Shown here piece after piece: positions 1 through 6,865 of a stretch of 15,832 nucleotides of DNA. The notes below the pieces were generated by a model. It saw only the letters and a list, made by a program, of their open reading frames with translations. It did not search any database and was not told where the DNA came from. A program made the position numbers and the translations under genes. Within the stretch, counting starts at the first letter, position 1. The number at the start of each line of letters is the position of its first letter. The DNA comes from Myxococcales bacterium (GTDB lineage: Bacteria; Myxococcota_A; Polyangia; Fen-1088), in contig PMZX01000191.1 in assembly GCA_003170035.1 (NCBI GenBank), positions 215 to 16,046 of the forward strand. The letters are read 5' to 3'.

Positions 1-27
1 ATGGGCGGCATGGGCGGCATGATGTAG
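1..27 (+). CDS. groEL: C-terminal end of probable GroEL chaperonin (partial)
   Basis: The first nine codons in frame 1 read MGGMGGMM followed by a TAG stop. A Gly-Gly-Met repeat ending in methionines is the characteristic flexible C-terminal tail of bacterial 60-kDa chaperonins (GroEL/Cpn60), which projects into the folding chamber. Only the tail is inside the window, so the identity rests on this short motif, and another Gly/Met-rich protein end cannot be excluded. The gene runs toward the minus-strand pilin operon and is separated from it by a hairpin terminator at 56-101. Confidence 0.55.
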   Translation: MGGMGGMM

Positions 28-55
28 ACAGCCGTTCGCCCTAGGAATCGCCGAA

Positions 56-101
56 GAAGCCCACTGTCGGTTGACCCAAGGGTCAGCAGGCAGTGGGCTT
101 C
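56..101. terminator. Nested hairpin between convergent genes, likely bidirectional terminator
   Basis: GAAGCCCACTG (56-66) and CAGTGGGCTTC (91-101) form a perfect 11-bp inverted repeat. Inside it TGACCC (72-77) pairs with GGGTCA (80-85), giving a nested stem. It sits between the end of the + strand gene at 27 and the stop of the minus-strand pilin fusion at 112, where a shared terminator is expected. There is no long T-run on either side (only TTCTT after the stem on the minus strand), so its strength as an intrinsic terminator is uncertain. Confidence 0.7.
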
Positions 102-111
102 GCGTATGGTG

Positions 112-2370
112 CTACTGGCACTTGCCCAGCCACTTGATGGCGTTGGTCCAGAAAGGATCCGCGGTGTAGCTCTTGCCGGCGTCCAGGTTGCCCCACACGG
201 TGTCGTAGGTGACCCACTCGTCGCCCCATACGATCACGCGTCCCGCGCCCATGGGACCGGCAACGCCGATGGTGGCGATCCGATCGGCGAAATAGTGTAT
301 TGGTGGTGGTAGTCCACCGTCGAAGCAGCTCCCTTTGCCGCTAGCATAGGAATACGTAGCGCCGGTTGCTGTGGGAGGCGTGACCACGAATCCGCTACTT
401 ACGCGCACACTGAGATTGCCTTTGGTAAGGGCTTCGGGGAGGGTGTTGGGACTAGCAGCATTTCTCTTCCAACCGTACAGCGAGCTGCCGCCCCAGGTGC
501 CCTGAATCACCGTGGTGCCACCGAGTACCTCCATGTCGTCTTGCACTCCAGCCTTGTAGTAGTTGGAGTACTGGATACCGCTGTCCGCCACCACCAAGTT
601 CGGGAACACAAGCTCATTGGCGTCGTTCGCGCTGCCGACAAGCGTCATGAGACCACCCCCGGCCTCGACCCAATCTGCAAGCGCCGTGGCTTCACTGGCG
701 TGCATGGCTCGCATGGCGCCGCCATAGCAGGCGTTTCCTTTTCCGCGATAGCGGAATGATTCGCAAGCGCCTTGGCTTCCCCCATGGATCTTGTTCAACC
801 TGTCCGCCTCGGTGTGGGTCACGTCCAGGAGGATGATGACCTGGTACGGGTCAAGCCGGGTCTTGGTCAGCAGAGTGGCGGGGTCATTGGGGTTGCTGGG
901 GTTGAAAATGGTCAGAGGTTGGCCCCCGCAACCCGCGGTATGTTGTGCCAGCCAGATTGGCATCCGACGATTGCCGTAGTAGGGGGCGTCGTTTCTCGAG
1001 TTGTTATCCCAAGGTCCGTAGATACCAATCACGCCGAGTGACGGGCATGAAATTGTCGGTATGCAGCTGCCCATGCAACAGACCGGCTTTGCGGGGTCAC
1101 CGCACGTGGTGCCGCAGGCGCCACAGTTGCTGGTACTCGCGAGGAGATCGACGCACTGGCCGCCGCAGCAGGTCTGACCAGAGGCACATTGACTGTCCTT
1201 GGTGCAGCCACTGCTGCCGCCAGCGCCTGCTGCACCGCCAGCGCCCGCTGCTCCGCCGGCACCAGCTACGCCGCCAGCGCCACCAGCGGCACCACCTCCG
1301 CCGCCAGCGCCGGCCGCCGGGGCGCCGCCCGCGGCACCCGCTGCTCCGCCGGCACCCGCTGCTCCGCCGGCGCCCGCTGCTCCGCCGACGCCCGCTGCAC
1401 CGCCAGCGCCGCCAGCGCCACCTGCGCCGCCCGCACCACCTGCGCCGCCGGCTGCGCCGCCCGCCGCACCGCCGGCCGCGCCGCCCGCCGCACCGCCAGC
1501 AGCGCCGCCAGCCGCGCCACCCGTGAGCATGCCGCCCACGGTGATGCCCTGTTGCACGGAAGCATTGTCGTCGCAGCCGGCCGCGCCAGCCGGGCAAACC
1601 GAGGCGATTCCGGTTTGTACCGGGGTGGCGTTGGCGTTGGGTGACATGGTGACTTCCAGGACCACCTTGGTGCGGTTGTCCGAGGCCACGCCTTCAGAGC
1701 GAATAACGATGATGCCGTTGGAGGTGCCGGTTGGCGGGGGATTCTCAACAGTGAACGCGCCCAGCCGGCACTCGGCGAGATCCTGACGAATGAACAAGGT
1801 GTACTTGCCCATGTACTGGGTTGGCGCGGAACTCACGGAATTGTCGGGTGGCGCCTCGTTGTGGGCAACGGCGGTGGGGTAGTTGCAATTTACGTACACT
1901 TGGCTGAGTGTTGTCGATAGGTCGCTTTGACAGCCAAAACCCGCGCTATCGCGCACATAGGCCCCGCGGGTGGGCGTGCCGTCCCCCATGCTTCCGAGGC
2001 AACCTGAGTCGGACGGATCCATGCCGGAGTTGTTGGGGATCTCGTCGGCGAAGCCCGAGGGCAGGGCAACCGGGACGCCCATGGGGTCGGTGCCGGCCAG
2101 CATGCCGCTCAGGTTGGGGGACCAGCCGGGCATTCCCGCAATGGTTCTGTTGAGCACGCTCTTGGCGGTCTGAATTCCCGCCTCCGCGACGTACAGGGCC
2201 TGATTGCGCATGTTGATGTTCGCGCTCATCTGGATGCTGCCGCTGGTCAGGTACAGGCCGGTCAGCCCCATGCCAAGCAAGGCGATCATGGCCAGCAGGA
2301 CCACCACCAGCACGGCCCCGCTTTCAGGGCGGCGAAGCGAAAGTTCTTTGGAAGAGCCGTCGGTTTTCAT
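112..2370 (-). CDS. PilX-type minor pilin fused to Gly/Ala tract, Cys-rich module and ThuA/GATase-like C-terminal domain
   Basis: The 752-residue protein starts at ATG 2370, behind AAGGAG with a 7-nt spacer; an in-frame extension to 2583 lies inside pilW and is rejected. Residues 1-75 are a PilX_N-type segment: a basic leader, likely prepilin peptidase cleavage at G18/A19, a hydrophobic helix at 19-42, then NQALYVAEAGIQTA. As in PilX and GspK the mature protein lacks the pilin Glu5, a property of tip-located subunits. Residues 76-283 resemble a pilin-like globular region. Residues 284-387 are almost pure Gly/Ala. Residues 389-442 hold 12 cysteines, including two CC pairs and NCGACG. Residues 447-752 alternate strand and helix (GVIGIYGPW, YQVIILLD, DWVEAGGGLMTLVG, GRVIVWGDEW), reminiscent of ThuA or type-1 glutamine-amidotransferase folds; I see no clear catalytic Cys-His-Glu triad. 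It is the last gene of the minor-pilin operon, where pilY1 often lies. A pilus-tip adhesin or sensor role is inference. Confidence 0.85.
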   Translation of the reverse strand: MKTDGSSKELSLRRPESGAVLVVVLLAMIALLGMGLTGLYLTSGSIQMSANINMRNQALYVAEAGIQTAKSVLNRTIAGMPGWSPNLSGMLAGTDPMGVPVALPSGFADEIPNNSGMDPSDSGCLGSMGDGTPTRGAYVRDSAGFGCQSDLSTTLSQVYVNCNYPTAVAHNEAPPDNSVSSAPTQYMGKYTLFIRQDLAECRLGAFTVENPPPTGTSNGIIVIRSEGVASDNRTKVVLEVTMSPNANATPVQTGIASVCPAGAAGCDDNASVQQGITVGGMLTGGAAGGAAGGAAGGAAGGAAGGAAGGAGGAGGAGGAGGAGGAAGVGGAAGAGGAAGAGGAAGAAGGAPAAGAGGGGGAAGGAGGVAGAGGAAGAGGAAGAGGSSGCTKDSQCASGQTCCGGQCVDLLASTSNCGACGTTCGDPAKPVCCMGSCIPTISCPSLGVIGIYGPWDNNSRNDAPYYGNRRMPIWLAQHTAGCGGQPLTIFNPSNPNDPATLLTKTRLDPYQVIILLDVTHTEADRLNKIHGGSQGACESFRYRGKGNACYGGAMRAMHASEATALADWVEAGGGLMTLVGSANDANELVFPNLVVADSGIQYSNYYKAGVQDDMEVLGGTTVIQGTWGGSSLYGWKRNAASPNTLPEALTKGNLSVRVSSGFVVTPPTATGATYSYASGKGSCFDGGLPPPIHYFADRIATIGVAGPMGAGRVIVWGDEWVTYDTVWGNLDAGKSYTADPFWTNAIKWLGKCQ
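1210..1521 (-). repeat. Low-complexity Gly/Ala coding repeat within the PilX fusion
   Basis: About 310 bases encode residues 284-387 of the fusion protein. The start of the tract is a run of GGAA units (12-nt period), followed by GGA units (9-nt period), then less regular GGAAGA-type units. The + strand is strongly C-rich over purines here and other frames stay open, which produces long spurious Pro/Ala and Arg/Pro reading frames. The regular units at the N-terminal side look recently expanded and could vary in number between strains. In the protein the tract probably acts as a flexible linker or stalk. Confidence 0.9.
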
Positions 2371-2377
2371 TACGCCT

Positions 2378-2383
2378 CTCCTT
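2378..2383 (-). promoter_or_regulatory. Ribosome binding site of the PilX fusion
   Basis: AAGGAG on the minus strand lies 7 nt before the ATG at 2370 and overlaps the TAA stop codon of pilW (2384-2382). It fixes the start at 2370 and suggests translational coupling to pilW. Confidence 0.8.
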
Positions 2384-3761
2384 AGTTGCGCGGGTACACA
2401 GTGGTGCTCAGCACCCGCCGCCGGAACTGGTCGCAGCAGGTTTGTGTGCTGGTAGTGCAGCAGGTGCGCACGTTGTTCTCGACGGAAGGCGAGCCATTGA
2501 GGAGCCCCTTGGCGTCGATGCCGTTGTCCTCGGTCAAGGAGCGGGCCACGAGCGTCAGACGTACCCCACTTGGTTGGTTGCACTTGGCGGCCTTGTTCGG
2601 CGCGATCACGTCATTGGGGTCGTTGAGCATCCATTCGTCCTGGGCCTTGTTGGGGCCTTCGGTCAGGATGCCATCGGCGTTGAGGTCACAGGCGAAGGCC
2701 ACCTGCAGGTTCTCGATGCCCTCGGCCAGCACCTGGGGACCGGGGGGCGTCGTGGGAGAGCCGTCAAGGCGTTCCATGGTCAGGACAGGAACATTGTGGG
2801 TCTGGCTGGCGAGGCGGGTGCCGTTCTTGTCGGTCATCCTGATGGCAAACTGGACCCACCAGAACTCGCCGAAGTTGCGAACACCGGTGCTGGACCCGGT
2901 GGGCGGCGCCTGGTAGCCGCCAACACCGGGAACCATGGCACCGACCCCGATTGAGGGGTTCCACATCGAGCCCGCGCAGTTGCCAGCAGGCGGGGGCGGG
3001 CAGGCAGTTGCGCCGGCTGCGTGATACAGAAGGGAGGGAGTGCCATTGGTCAAGCTGGTGATCTGGAGGAAGGTACATCCGATGTCGCTGGCGAAGCCGA
3101 AGGTAGTGGAGGGGACTCCCATCCCTGGCTGGCCCACCAGCACGATGAACTCGCCTGGCTGAAACATGGCGGCGTTTCCCACCGGGAGCGGAATGTTGGT
3201 GCCCGCATTCGTGTCCGGGACAGTCCCGGACAGTGGCGAATCGAAATTCGTTCCTGAAGATCGATTGCCGAAGGCCACGGTGATCACGTCGGTCCCCGCC
3301 ACGATTCCTGTCGTACTGGTATCGGCGACGACCTGGTCAACGATCCACAGGGGGGGAATTCGCTGCATCCCGCCCGCGCCGTTGTACGCGCGCAGGCCCG
3401 CGTTCGGGCGCAGGGAAAGCTTGTGTGCGCCAGCGTCTGTAGGCAGGAGTACGGGCGGATCATCGCTGTCATCCGGGTTGGCGTCGGGCGAGCGAGCGAG
3501 GGGAAGAGAGGGCACGATTCCCCCCACCGGCCGCACGCAGCCATACATCCCGGAGCCCTCGGCGCGGATGAACCGGTTGAGGACCTCCATGGAAGCCCAT
3601 ACGCTTTGCTGGACGTTGAGCAGCTTGGTCTGGGTCTCGTACACGCGCTGCTGGCCGGCGAAGAACATGAAGGTAGAGGCGGCCACGATCGACGCGATGA
3701 CCATGGTCACCATCAACTCGACCAGGGTCATGCCCTGCTCGGGCACGCGCCGGCCTACCAC
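2382..3761 (-). CDS. pilW: PilW-like minor type IV pilin
   Basis: This is a 459-residue type IV pilus minor pilin of the PilW family, thought to act in the priming complex that starts pilus assembly at the inner membrane and ends up at the tip. The start is GTG 3761, preceded by AGGAGG with a 5-nt spacer; upstream extension would only overlap pilV. The leader MVGRRVPEQG is followed by MTLVELMVTMVIASIVAAS, giving a type III signal with cleavage G10/M11 and the conserved Glu at mature position 5 (E15). The C-terminus ends in FRRRVLSTTVYPRN, the closing pattern commonly seen in PilW proteins. It is long for a pilin but normal for PilW. Four cysteines (CC at 434-435, CC at 442-443) sit just before that ending. 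Its start overlaps the pilV stop (GTGGTAG) and its stop overlaps the Shine-Dalgarno of the next gene, so the four genes form one operon. Confidence 0.88.
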   Translation of the reverse strand: MVGRRVPEQGMTLVELMVTMVIASIVAASTFMFFAGQQRVYETQTKLLNVQQSVWASMEVLNRFIRAEGSGMYGCVRPVGGIVPSLPLARSPDANPDDSDDPPVLLPTDAGAHKLSLRPNAGLRAYNGAGGMQRIPPLWIVDQVVADTSTTGIVAGTDVITVAFGNRSSGTNFDSPLSGTVPDTNAGTNIPLPVGNAAMFQPGEFIVLVGQPGMGVPSTTFGFASDIGCTFLQITSLTNGTPSLLYHAAGATACPPPPAGNCAGSMWNPSIGVGAMVPGVGGYQAPPTGSSTGVRNFGEFWWVQFAIRMTDKNGTRLASQTHNVPVLTMERLDGSPTTPPGPQVLAEGIENLQVAFACDLNADGILTEGPNKAQDEWMLNDPNDVIAPNKAAKCNQPSGVRLTLVARSLTEDNGIDAKGLLNGSPSVENNVRTCCTTSTQTCCDQFRRRVLSTTVYPRN

Positions 3762-4249
3762 GACTTCCTCCTCTCCATGTCCAGCCGTACGGTCTTGGGG
3801 TTCCCGGTGTCCGTGGCGTAGGTCACGGTCACCGAAATCACATAGGGCTGGCTGATCCCCACGTTGACCACCCGCCACATCCGCTTCCAGCGATATTGAA
3901 TAGCGTCCGCACCGGTGGGGGTCCCTGGGAATTCGATGCCTTCGGCATTCACATAGACAGGCGGTTTCCAGGTCACGGTGCCGATCGGGTTTGCGATGGG
4001 GTTGCCCGGGATCTGGAACTGATCCACGTTGGGCAAGGGCGCCACATTCAGGGGGCTCCCGGTGGTCAGCACGGTGCTGAACTCTTCCAGCTTCTGGCTG
4101 GCCAGGCGCAAGGCCACGGCCGCATCGTTGGCCGTCTTCGAGGCGCTGATCACGGCTTGCTGGACGGCCAGGGTTCCTAGCAGTCCAACCGCCCCTAGCA
4201 ACAGGGCCACCAGGACCTCGACCAGCGTGAATCCGGAATTGCGTTTCAT
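3755..4249 (-). CDS. pilV: PilV-like minor type IV pilin
   Basis: A 164-residue minor pilin of the PilV type, an inner-membrane subunit expected to join FimT/GspH-, PilW- and PilX-like proteins in the pilus priming complex. The N-terminus MKRNSGFTLVEVLVALLLG is a short class A prepilin leader with cleavage G6/F7, Glu at mature position 5 (E11) and a hydrophobic helix to about residue 33. The motif AVALRLASQKLEEF resembles the A-x-x-L-A-x-Q-x-x-E region typical of PilV. The start at 4249 was chosen because it gives a normal leader and lies 2 nt after the previous stop; a 60-residue longer frame runs through fimT and is not supported. The Shine-Dalgarno (GAAG) is weak, suggesting translation is coupled to the upstream gene. 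The end overlaps the start of pilW. Confidence 0.85.
   Translation of the reverse strand: MKRNSGFTLVEVLVALLLGAVGLLGTLAVQQAVISASKTANDAAVALRLASQKLEEFSTVLTTGSPLNVAPLPNVDQFQIPGNPIANPIGTVTWKPPVYVNAEGIEFPGTPTGADAIQYRWKRMWRVVNVGISQPYVISVTVTYATDTGNPKTVRLDMERRKSW
3767..3772 (-). promoter_or_regulatory. Ribosome binding site deciding the GTG start of pilW
   Basis: AGGAGG on the minus strand, inside the last codons of pilV, lies 5 nt before GTG 3761. It supports that non-ATG start over a second in-frame GTG four codons further on. Confidence 0.75.
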
Positions 4250-4251
4250 CT

Positions 4252-4794
4252 TCAGAAGGTGTGGTTCAGTGTGGAGACAAAGGACGTGAGGCCAGTCACC
4301 GAGACGAGGAAGCCGCCGTCCGGGTGAACGGGGTTGAGGTTCTCGTTGCGAATGTAGATTTTCCACGAAGCCAAGTTTGCCGAGGCAGGGGTGGTGCCTG
4401 CATTGCCCATCGAGTTGAAGTAGATCCATTTGCAGCCGTCGGGCCTAGTAGCGGTGAGGTAGCGAGTTGGTACGCTGTTGTCCGTCAGCGCGTCCCAGAT
4501 CACAACGCCCGTGGGTGCAATCAGATTGCGCAGGGGCGCGTTCTGGTCGTTGCGGTAGGTGGCCATGCCATCCCCGCAGACCAGAGTGAAGGTGGCTACC
4601 CGCAGGCTCATGGCATCTAGGTGGGCCCGCTGCAGGCCCTGCGCCACCATGTTGGCGAAGTCGCGCCCCTTGCGCGCTGTATTGTCTCGGCTCAAGGACG
4701 GGGTCGCAACCGCAGCAAGCAGCCCGATGATGACGAGCACCACCATCAGCTCGGTGACAGTGAATCCATTCTGCCGATCGCGGCTTGCCGACAT
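4252..4794 (-). CDS. FimT/GspH-like minor pilin, first gene of the pilin operon
   Basis: A 180-residue type IV pilin-like protein with leader MSASRDRQNG, cleavage G10/F11, mature start FTVTELMVVLVIIGLLAAV and Glu at mature position 5 (E15). The following ATPSLSRDNTARKGRDFANMV, with an A-H-L-D-A-M segment, resembles FimT/FimU/GspH proteins, which occupy the first position of minor-pilin operons. I chose ATG 4794 because it gives a 10-residue leader; its GGGGAG lies only 2 nt upstream, closer than ideal. ATG 4830 is a second possible start and would give a 22-residue leader. Two cysteines in the globular part (in VCGDG and DGCKW) may form a disulfide, as in many minor pilins. The stop lies 2 nt before pilV. 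Confidence 0.82.
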   Translation of the reverse strand: MSASRDRQNGFTVTELMVVLVIIGLLAAVATPSLSRDNTARKGRDFANMVAQGLQRAHLDAMSLRVATFTLVCGDGMATYRNDQNAPLRNLIAPTGVVIWDALTDNSVPTRYLTATRPDGCKWIYFNSMGNAGTTPASANLASWKIYIRNENLNPVHPDGGFLVSVTGLTSFVSTLNHTF

Positions 4795-4833
4795 GACTCC
4801 CCAATCTTGTGCCTGCAAAGGTGCGGCCATCAA

Positions 4834-5029
4834 TAACTCTCGGAAGAATCCCCCTCGATCATAAGATAGACGGCCATCCGCTAAGAAAACATTTCATGGG
4901 GCGCAAGCTTGTTCGTGCTCCCAGGTGCGCACATGCATACATGGTGCTGCGCCCGACCACACAGCTATCCCTGCTATCACCGTCCTAGATCCGCCTCGGA
5001 AGTACATCGAAGAACCAATGTCGCAATTG
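4834..5029. other. Intergenic region upstream of the pilin operon
   Basis: These 196 bases lie between the stop of the papain-like gene and the start of the pilin operon, and should hold the pilin operon promoter. The segment 4855-4900 is locally AT-richer than its surroundings. On the minus strand TATCTT near 4865 could be a -10 element, but no convincing -35 or sigma-54 GG-N10-GC pair was found. A 7-bp inverted repeat (GGGCGCA 4899-4905 with TGCGCCC 4948-4954) and a palindrome GTGCGCAC (4925-4932) are present; either could be a regulator site or chance in GC-rich DNA. No small gene is convincing. Confidence 0.4.
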
Positions 5030-6859
5030 CTATCGTGAAGGGCGGCGAGCTTCGTGAAACCAGAGCCGATACTCCTGCATGCGGTTGTGTTGCTCGGCCG
5101 GCGCGTGTCGGCTGCAGGTGGTGAAGTCGGCGGTCCTCGCATCGGCTCCCCAGCGCACCTCGACGCAGTCGTTCGGGTTGTACGCCATCTCCAGGGCGCT
5201 GCGGCGGGCGTACACATCGGCCACGGTCAATTTGAACGGTGTCCCGTCGCTGCGCCGGTACTCCACGGAGCGTTCGTGGATGCGGCGTTGGTGTAGCTGC
5301 TCCAACTCGGCGCGGATCTCCTCGGGCTTGCGGCCGCCCAGAACGAACAGGTCGGGGTGTGCCGACACGCGCGCCGGCAGGCGCGCCAGCACGTCGAGCG
5401 CGATGAGCAGGCGCATGTCGCGCGACGGGGTGGCGTAGTCTTCCCAGGGACCCACGGTCTCGAAGATCTTGGCGCCCACGGGCATGGGCACCACCGGGTT
5501 GCCCTTGTCGCGCATGAAGCGCTCGCCGTTGTCCACTGAACCCAGGCGCGTCTCCAGTTGTTCCACCAGCGCGTTCAGGGTTTCTTCATAGCTGGCCTGG
5601 GCGTCCAGGCCCTTGGGGTTGATCAGCTTGGCCATACGCGCGTAGAAGCCGTCCGAAGACATCGTGGCTTGCTCGGCCGAGAAGGGTGCGAAGCGACGGT
5701 CAGCGGCCAGCGCGCGGTTGGACAGCGCGACCACGGACCCAGTCTCGGCTGACTTTTCTACCGGGCGAAAGGCCTTGAAGCCAGGGCCCGCGCTCTTCAC
5801 GTCGCTGGCAAAGAGAAACGTGCCCTCCCAGAAGCGCTTGCGGCCCACGGAGTTGTCGGGCTGGCCGTCCACGGCAAAGAGGCGCCCGCCCTTCGTCCCA
5901 TCCTGTTCCACCCACTTGGCGATCATCATCACGTGTCCGTAGGGGTCGGCATAGATCAGACCGGGGCGCAGGACGTCGCGCGCCAGCTTGACCGGGTAGA
6001 AATCGGTTTCGTCGTCGTCGAGCGCGGTGCGCGCGCTGCCCGAGTGGACTTTGTTGGCGAGCAGCCGCAGGAACTTGCGAAACCGGTCGAGCGGGTCGGT
6101 GCCGGCAACCGGTTCCTCCTGGCTGACCAGCGCGCCGCAGGTGGGCGGGTGGTCGCTGGTGCCGCGGTTGCAGTCGCGCAACCCGAAGGGCAAGCCCATC
6201 TTCCAGGCAAAGGTGGCGCGCAGGTAGTAGGGCAGGTCGGCGCAGTCGGGCACCGCCGCGGGCGCGGCGCGATTCTTGGGATCATCCTCGCGCAGGCCAA
6301 GGTGACCCCAGAGGAAGTTGCGCGCCGGATCACGGACAACTGGCGCAAGCGAAGGGAAACCCAGCGCGATGTCGGCCGGTGCGTCGAACAGGCGCTCGAT
6401 CCACGCCGAGTAAAGGTCTTCCAGGCTGCGGTTCCAGGCGCGGGTGACCGGCCAGGCGCCCGACCCTTGCGACCGACCGCGCGCGGGTGTCGCGCGGCCG
6501 CGCGCTGCCAGGGAAATGCAATGGCAGGAGACGACCTCGCTGCCGGAAACCAGCGCGACACGAACCTCGCCTGCTGCTGGCGCGGGCAGCTCGGCCGAGA
6601 AGCTGAAGGGCGGCCCGCCCCGGCGCACGGTGGCCAGCTTTTGCACCGGCCGACCGGCCGTGCTGACCGTGATGGTCCCGTCGCGAGTCTGCTCGCTGAC
6701 CACCATGAGGCGCAGGGGCGAGCCGGCCGACGGATTTTCGGGTGACCACCAGATGCGGACCTCGGGCGATTCGCGACAAGCTTCGGAGGCGCGCACCGGC
6801 GAGTGCGCGAGCAGGACGAAGAGGATGCCCATCCAGCCGAGAGTGGTTGCCCTGTGCAT
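5030..6859 (-). CDS. Secreted protein with papain/transglutaminase-like Cys-His-Asp residues, unknown family
   Basis: I do not recognise the family of this 609-residue protein. Residues 1-24 are a clear Sec signal peptide ending PVRA/SEA, so it is exported. Residues 30-115 look like a beta-rich, Ig-like domain. The central part holds PDCADLPYYLRATFAWKMG (Cys206), then DPYGHVMMIAKWV (His309), then LFAVDGQPD (Asp331). That order and spacing match a papain-fold triad as in transglutaminase-like or NlpC/P60 proteins: Cys at the start of a helix, His and Asp on following strands. The catalytic role is inference. Several more cysteines (C28, C112, C114, C230, C241 and two near the end) fit an oxidising compartment. 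Residues 400-609 are mainly helical. ATG 6859 follows the rhomboid stop by 6 bp with GGTAGG upstream, so the two genes are probably co-transcribed. Confidence 0.75.
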   Translation of the reverse strand: MHRATTLGWMGILFVLLAHSPVRASEACRESPEVRIWWSPENPSAGSPLRLMVVSEQTRDGTITVSTAGRPVQKLATVRRGGPPFSFSAELPAPAAGEVRVALVSGSEVVSCHCISLAARGRATPARGRSQGSGAWPVTRAWNRSLEDLYSAWIERLFDAPADIALGFPSLAPVVRDPARNFLWGHLGLREDDPKNRAAPAAVPDCADLPYYLRATFAWKMGLPFGLRDCNRGTSDHPPTCGALVSQEEPVAGTDPLDRFRKFLRLLANKVHSGSARTALDDDETDFYPVKLARDVLRPGLIYADPYGHVMMIAKWVEQDGTKGGRLFAVDGQPDNSVGRKRFWEGTFLFASDVKSAGPGFKAFRPVEKSAETGSVVALSNRALAADRRFAPFSAEQATMSSDGFYARMAKLINPKGLDAQASYEETLNALVEQLETRLGSVDNGERFMRDKGNPVVPMPVGAKIFETVGPWEDYATPSRDMRLLIALDVLARLPARVSAHPDLFVLGGRKPEEIRAELEQLHQRRIHERSVEYRRSDGTPFKLTVADVYARRSALEMAYNPNDCVEVRWGADARTADFTTCSRHAPAEQHNRMQEYRLWFHEARRPSR

Positions 6860-6865
6860 CCTTGC

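Noticed and set aside
945..1786. Long + strand reading frames rich in Arg/His or Pro/Ala opposite the Gly/Ala tract
   Set aside because: They arise from the repetitive GC-rich codons of the minus-strand gene; there is no start signal or recognisable domain.
2371..2583. N-terminal extension of the PilX fusion in the same frame
   Set aside because: It lies entirely inside pilW, has no pilin-like sequence, and a strong AAGGAG precedes ATG 2370, which gives a normal prepilin leader.
4834..5029. Sigma-54 promoter for the pilin operon
   Set aside because: Searched for GG-N10-GC because some pilin genes use sigma-54; the nearest GG and GC pairs have the wrong spacing.
4894..5217. Small minus-strand frame in the gap before the pilin operon
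   Set aside because: It overlaps the end of the papain-like gene in another frame, is low in recognisable features, and lacks a clear ribosome binding site.
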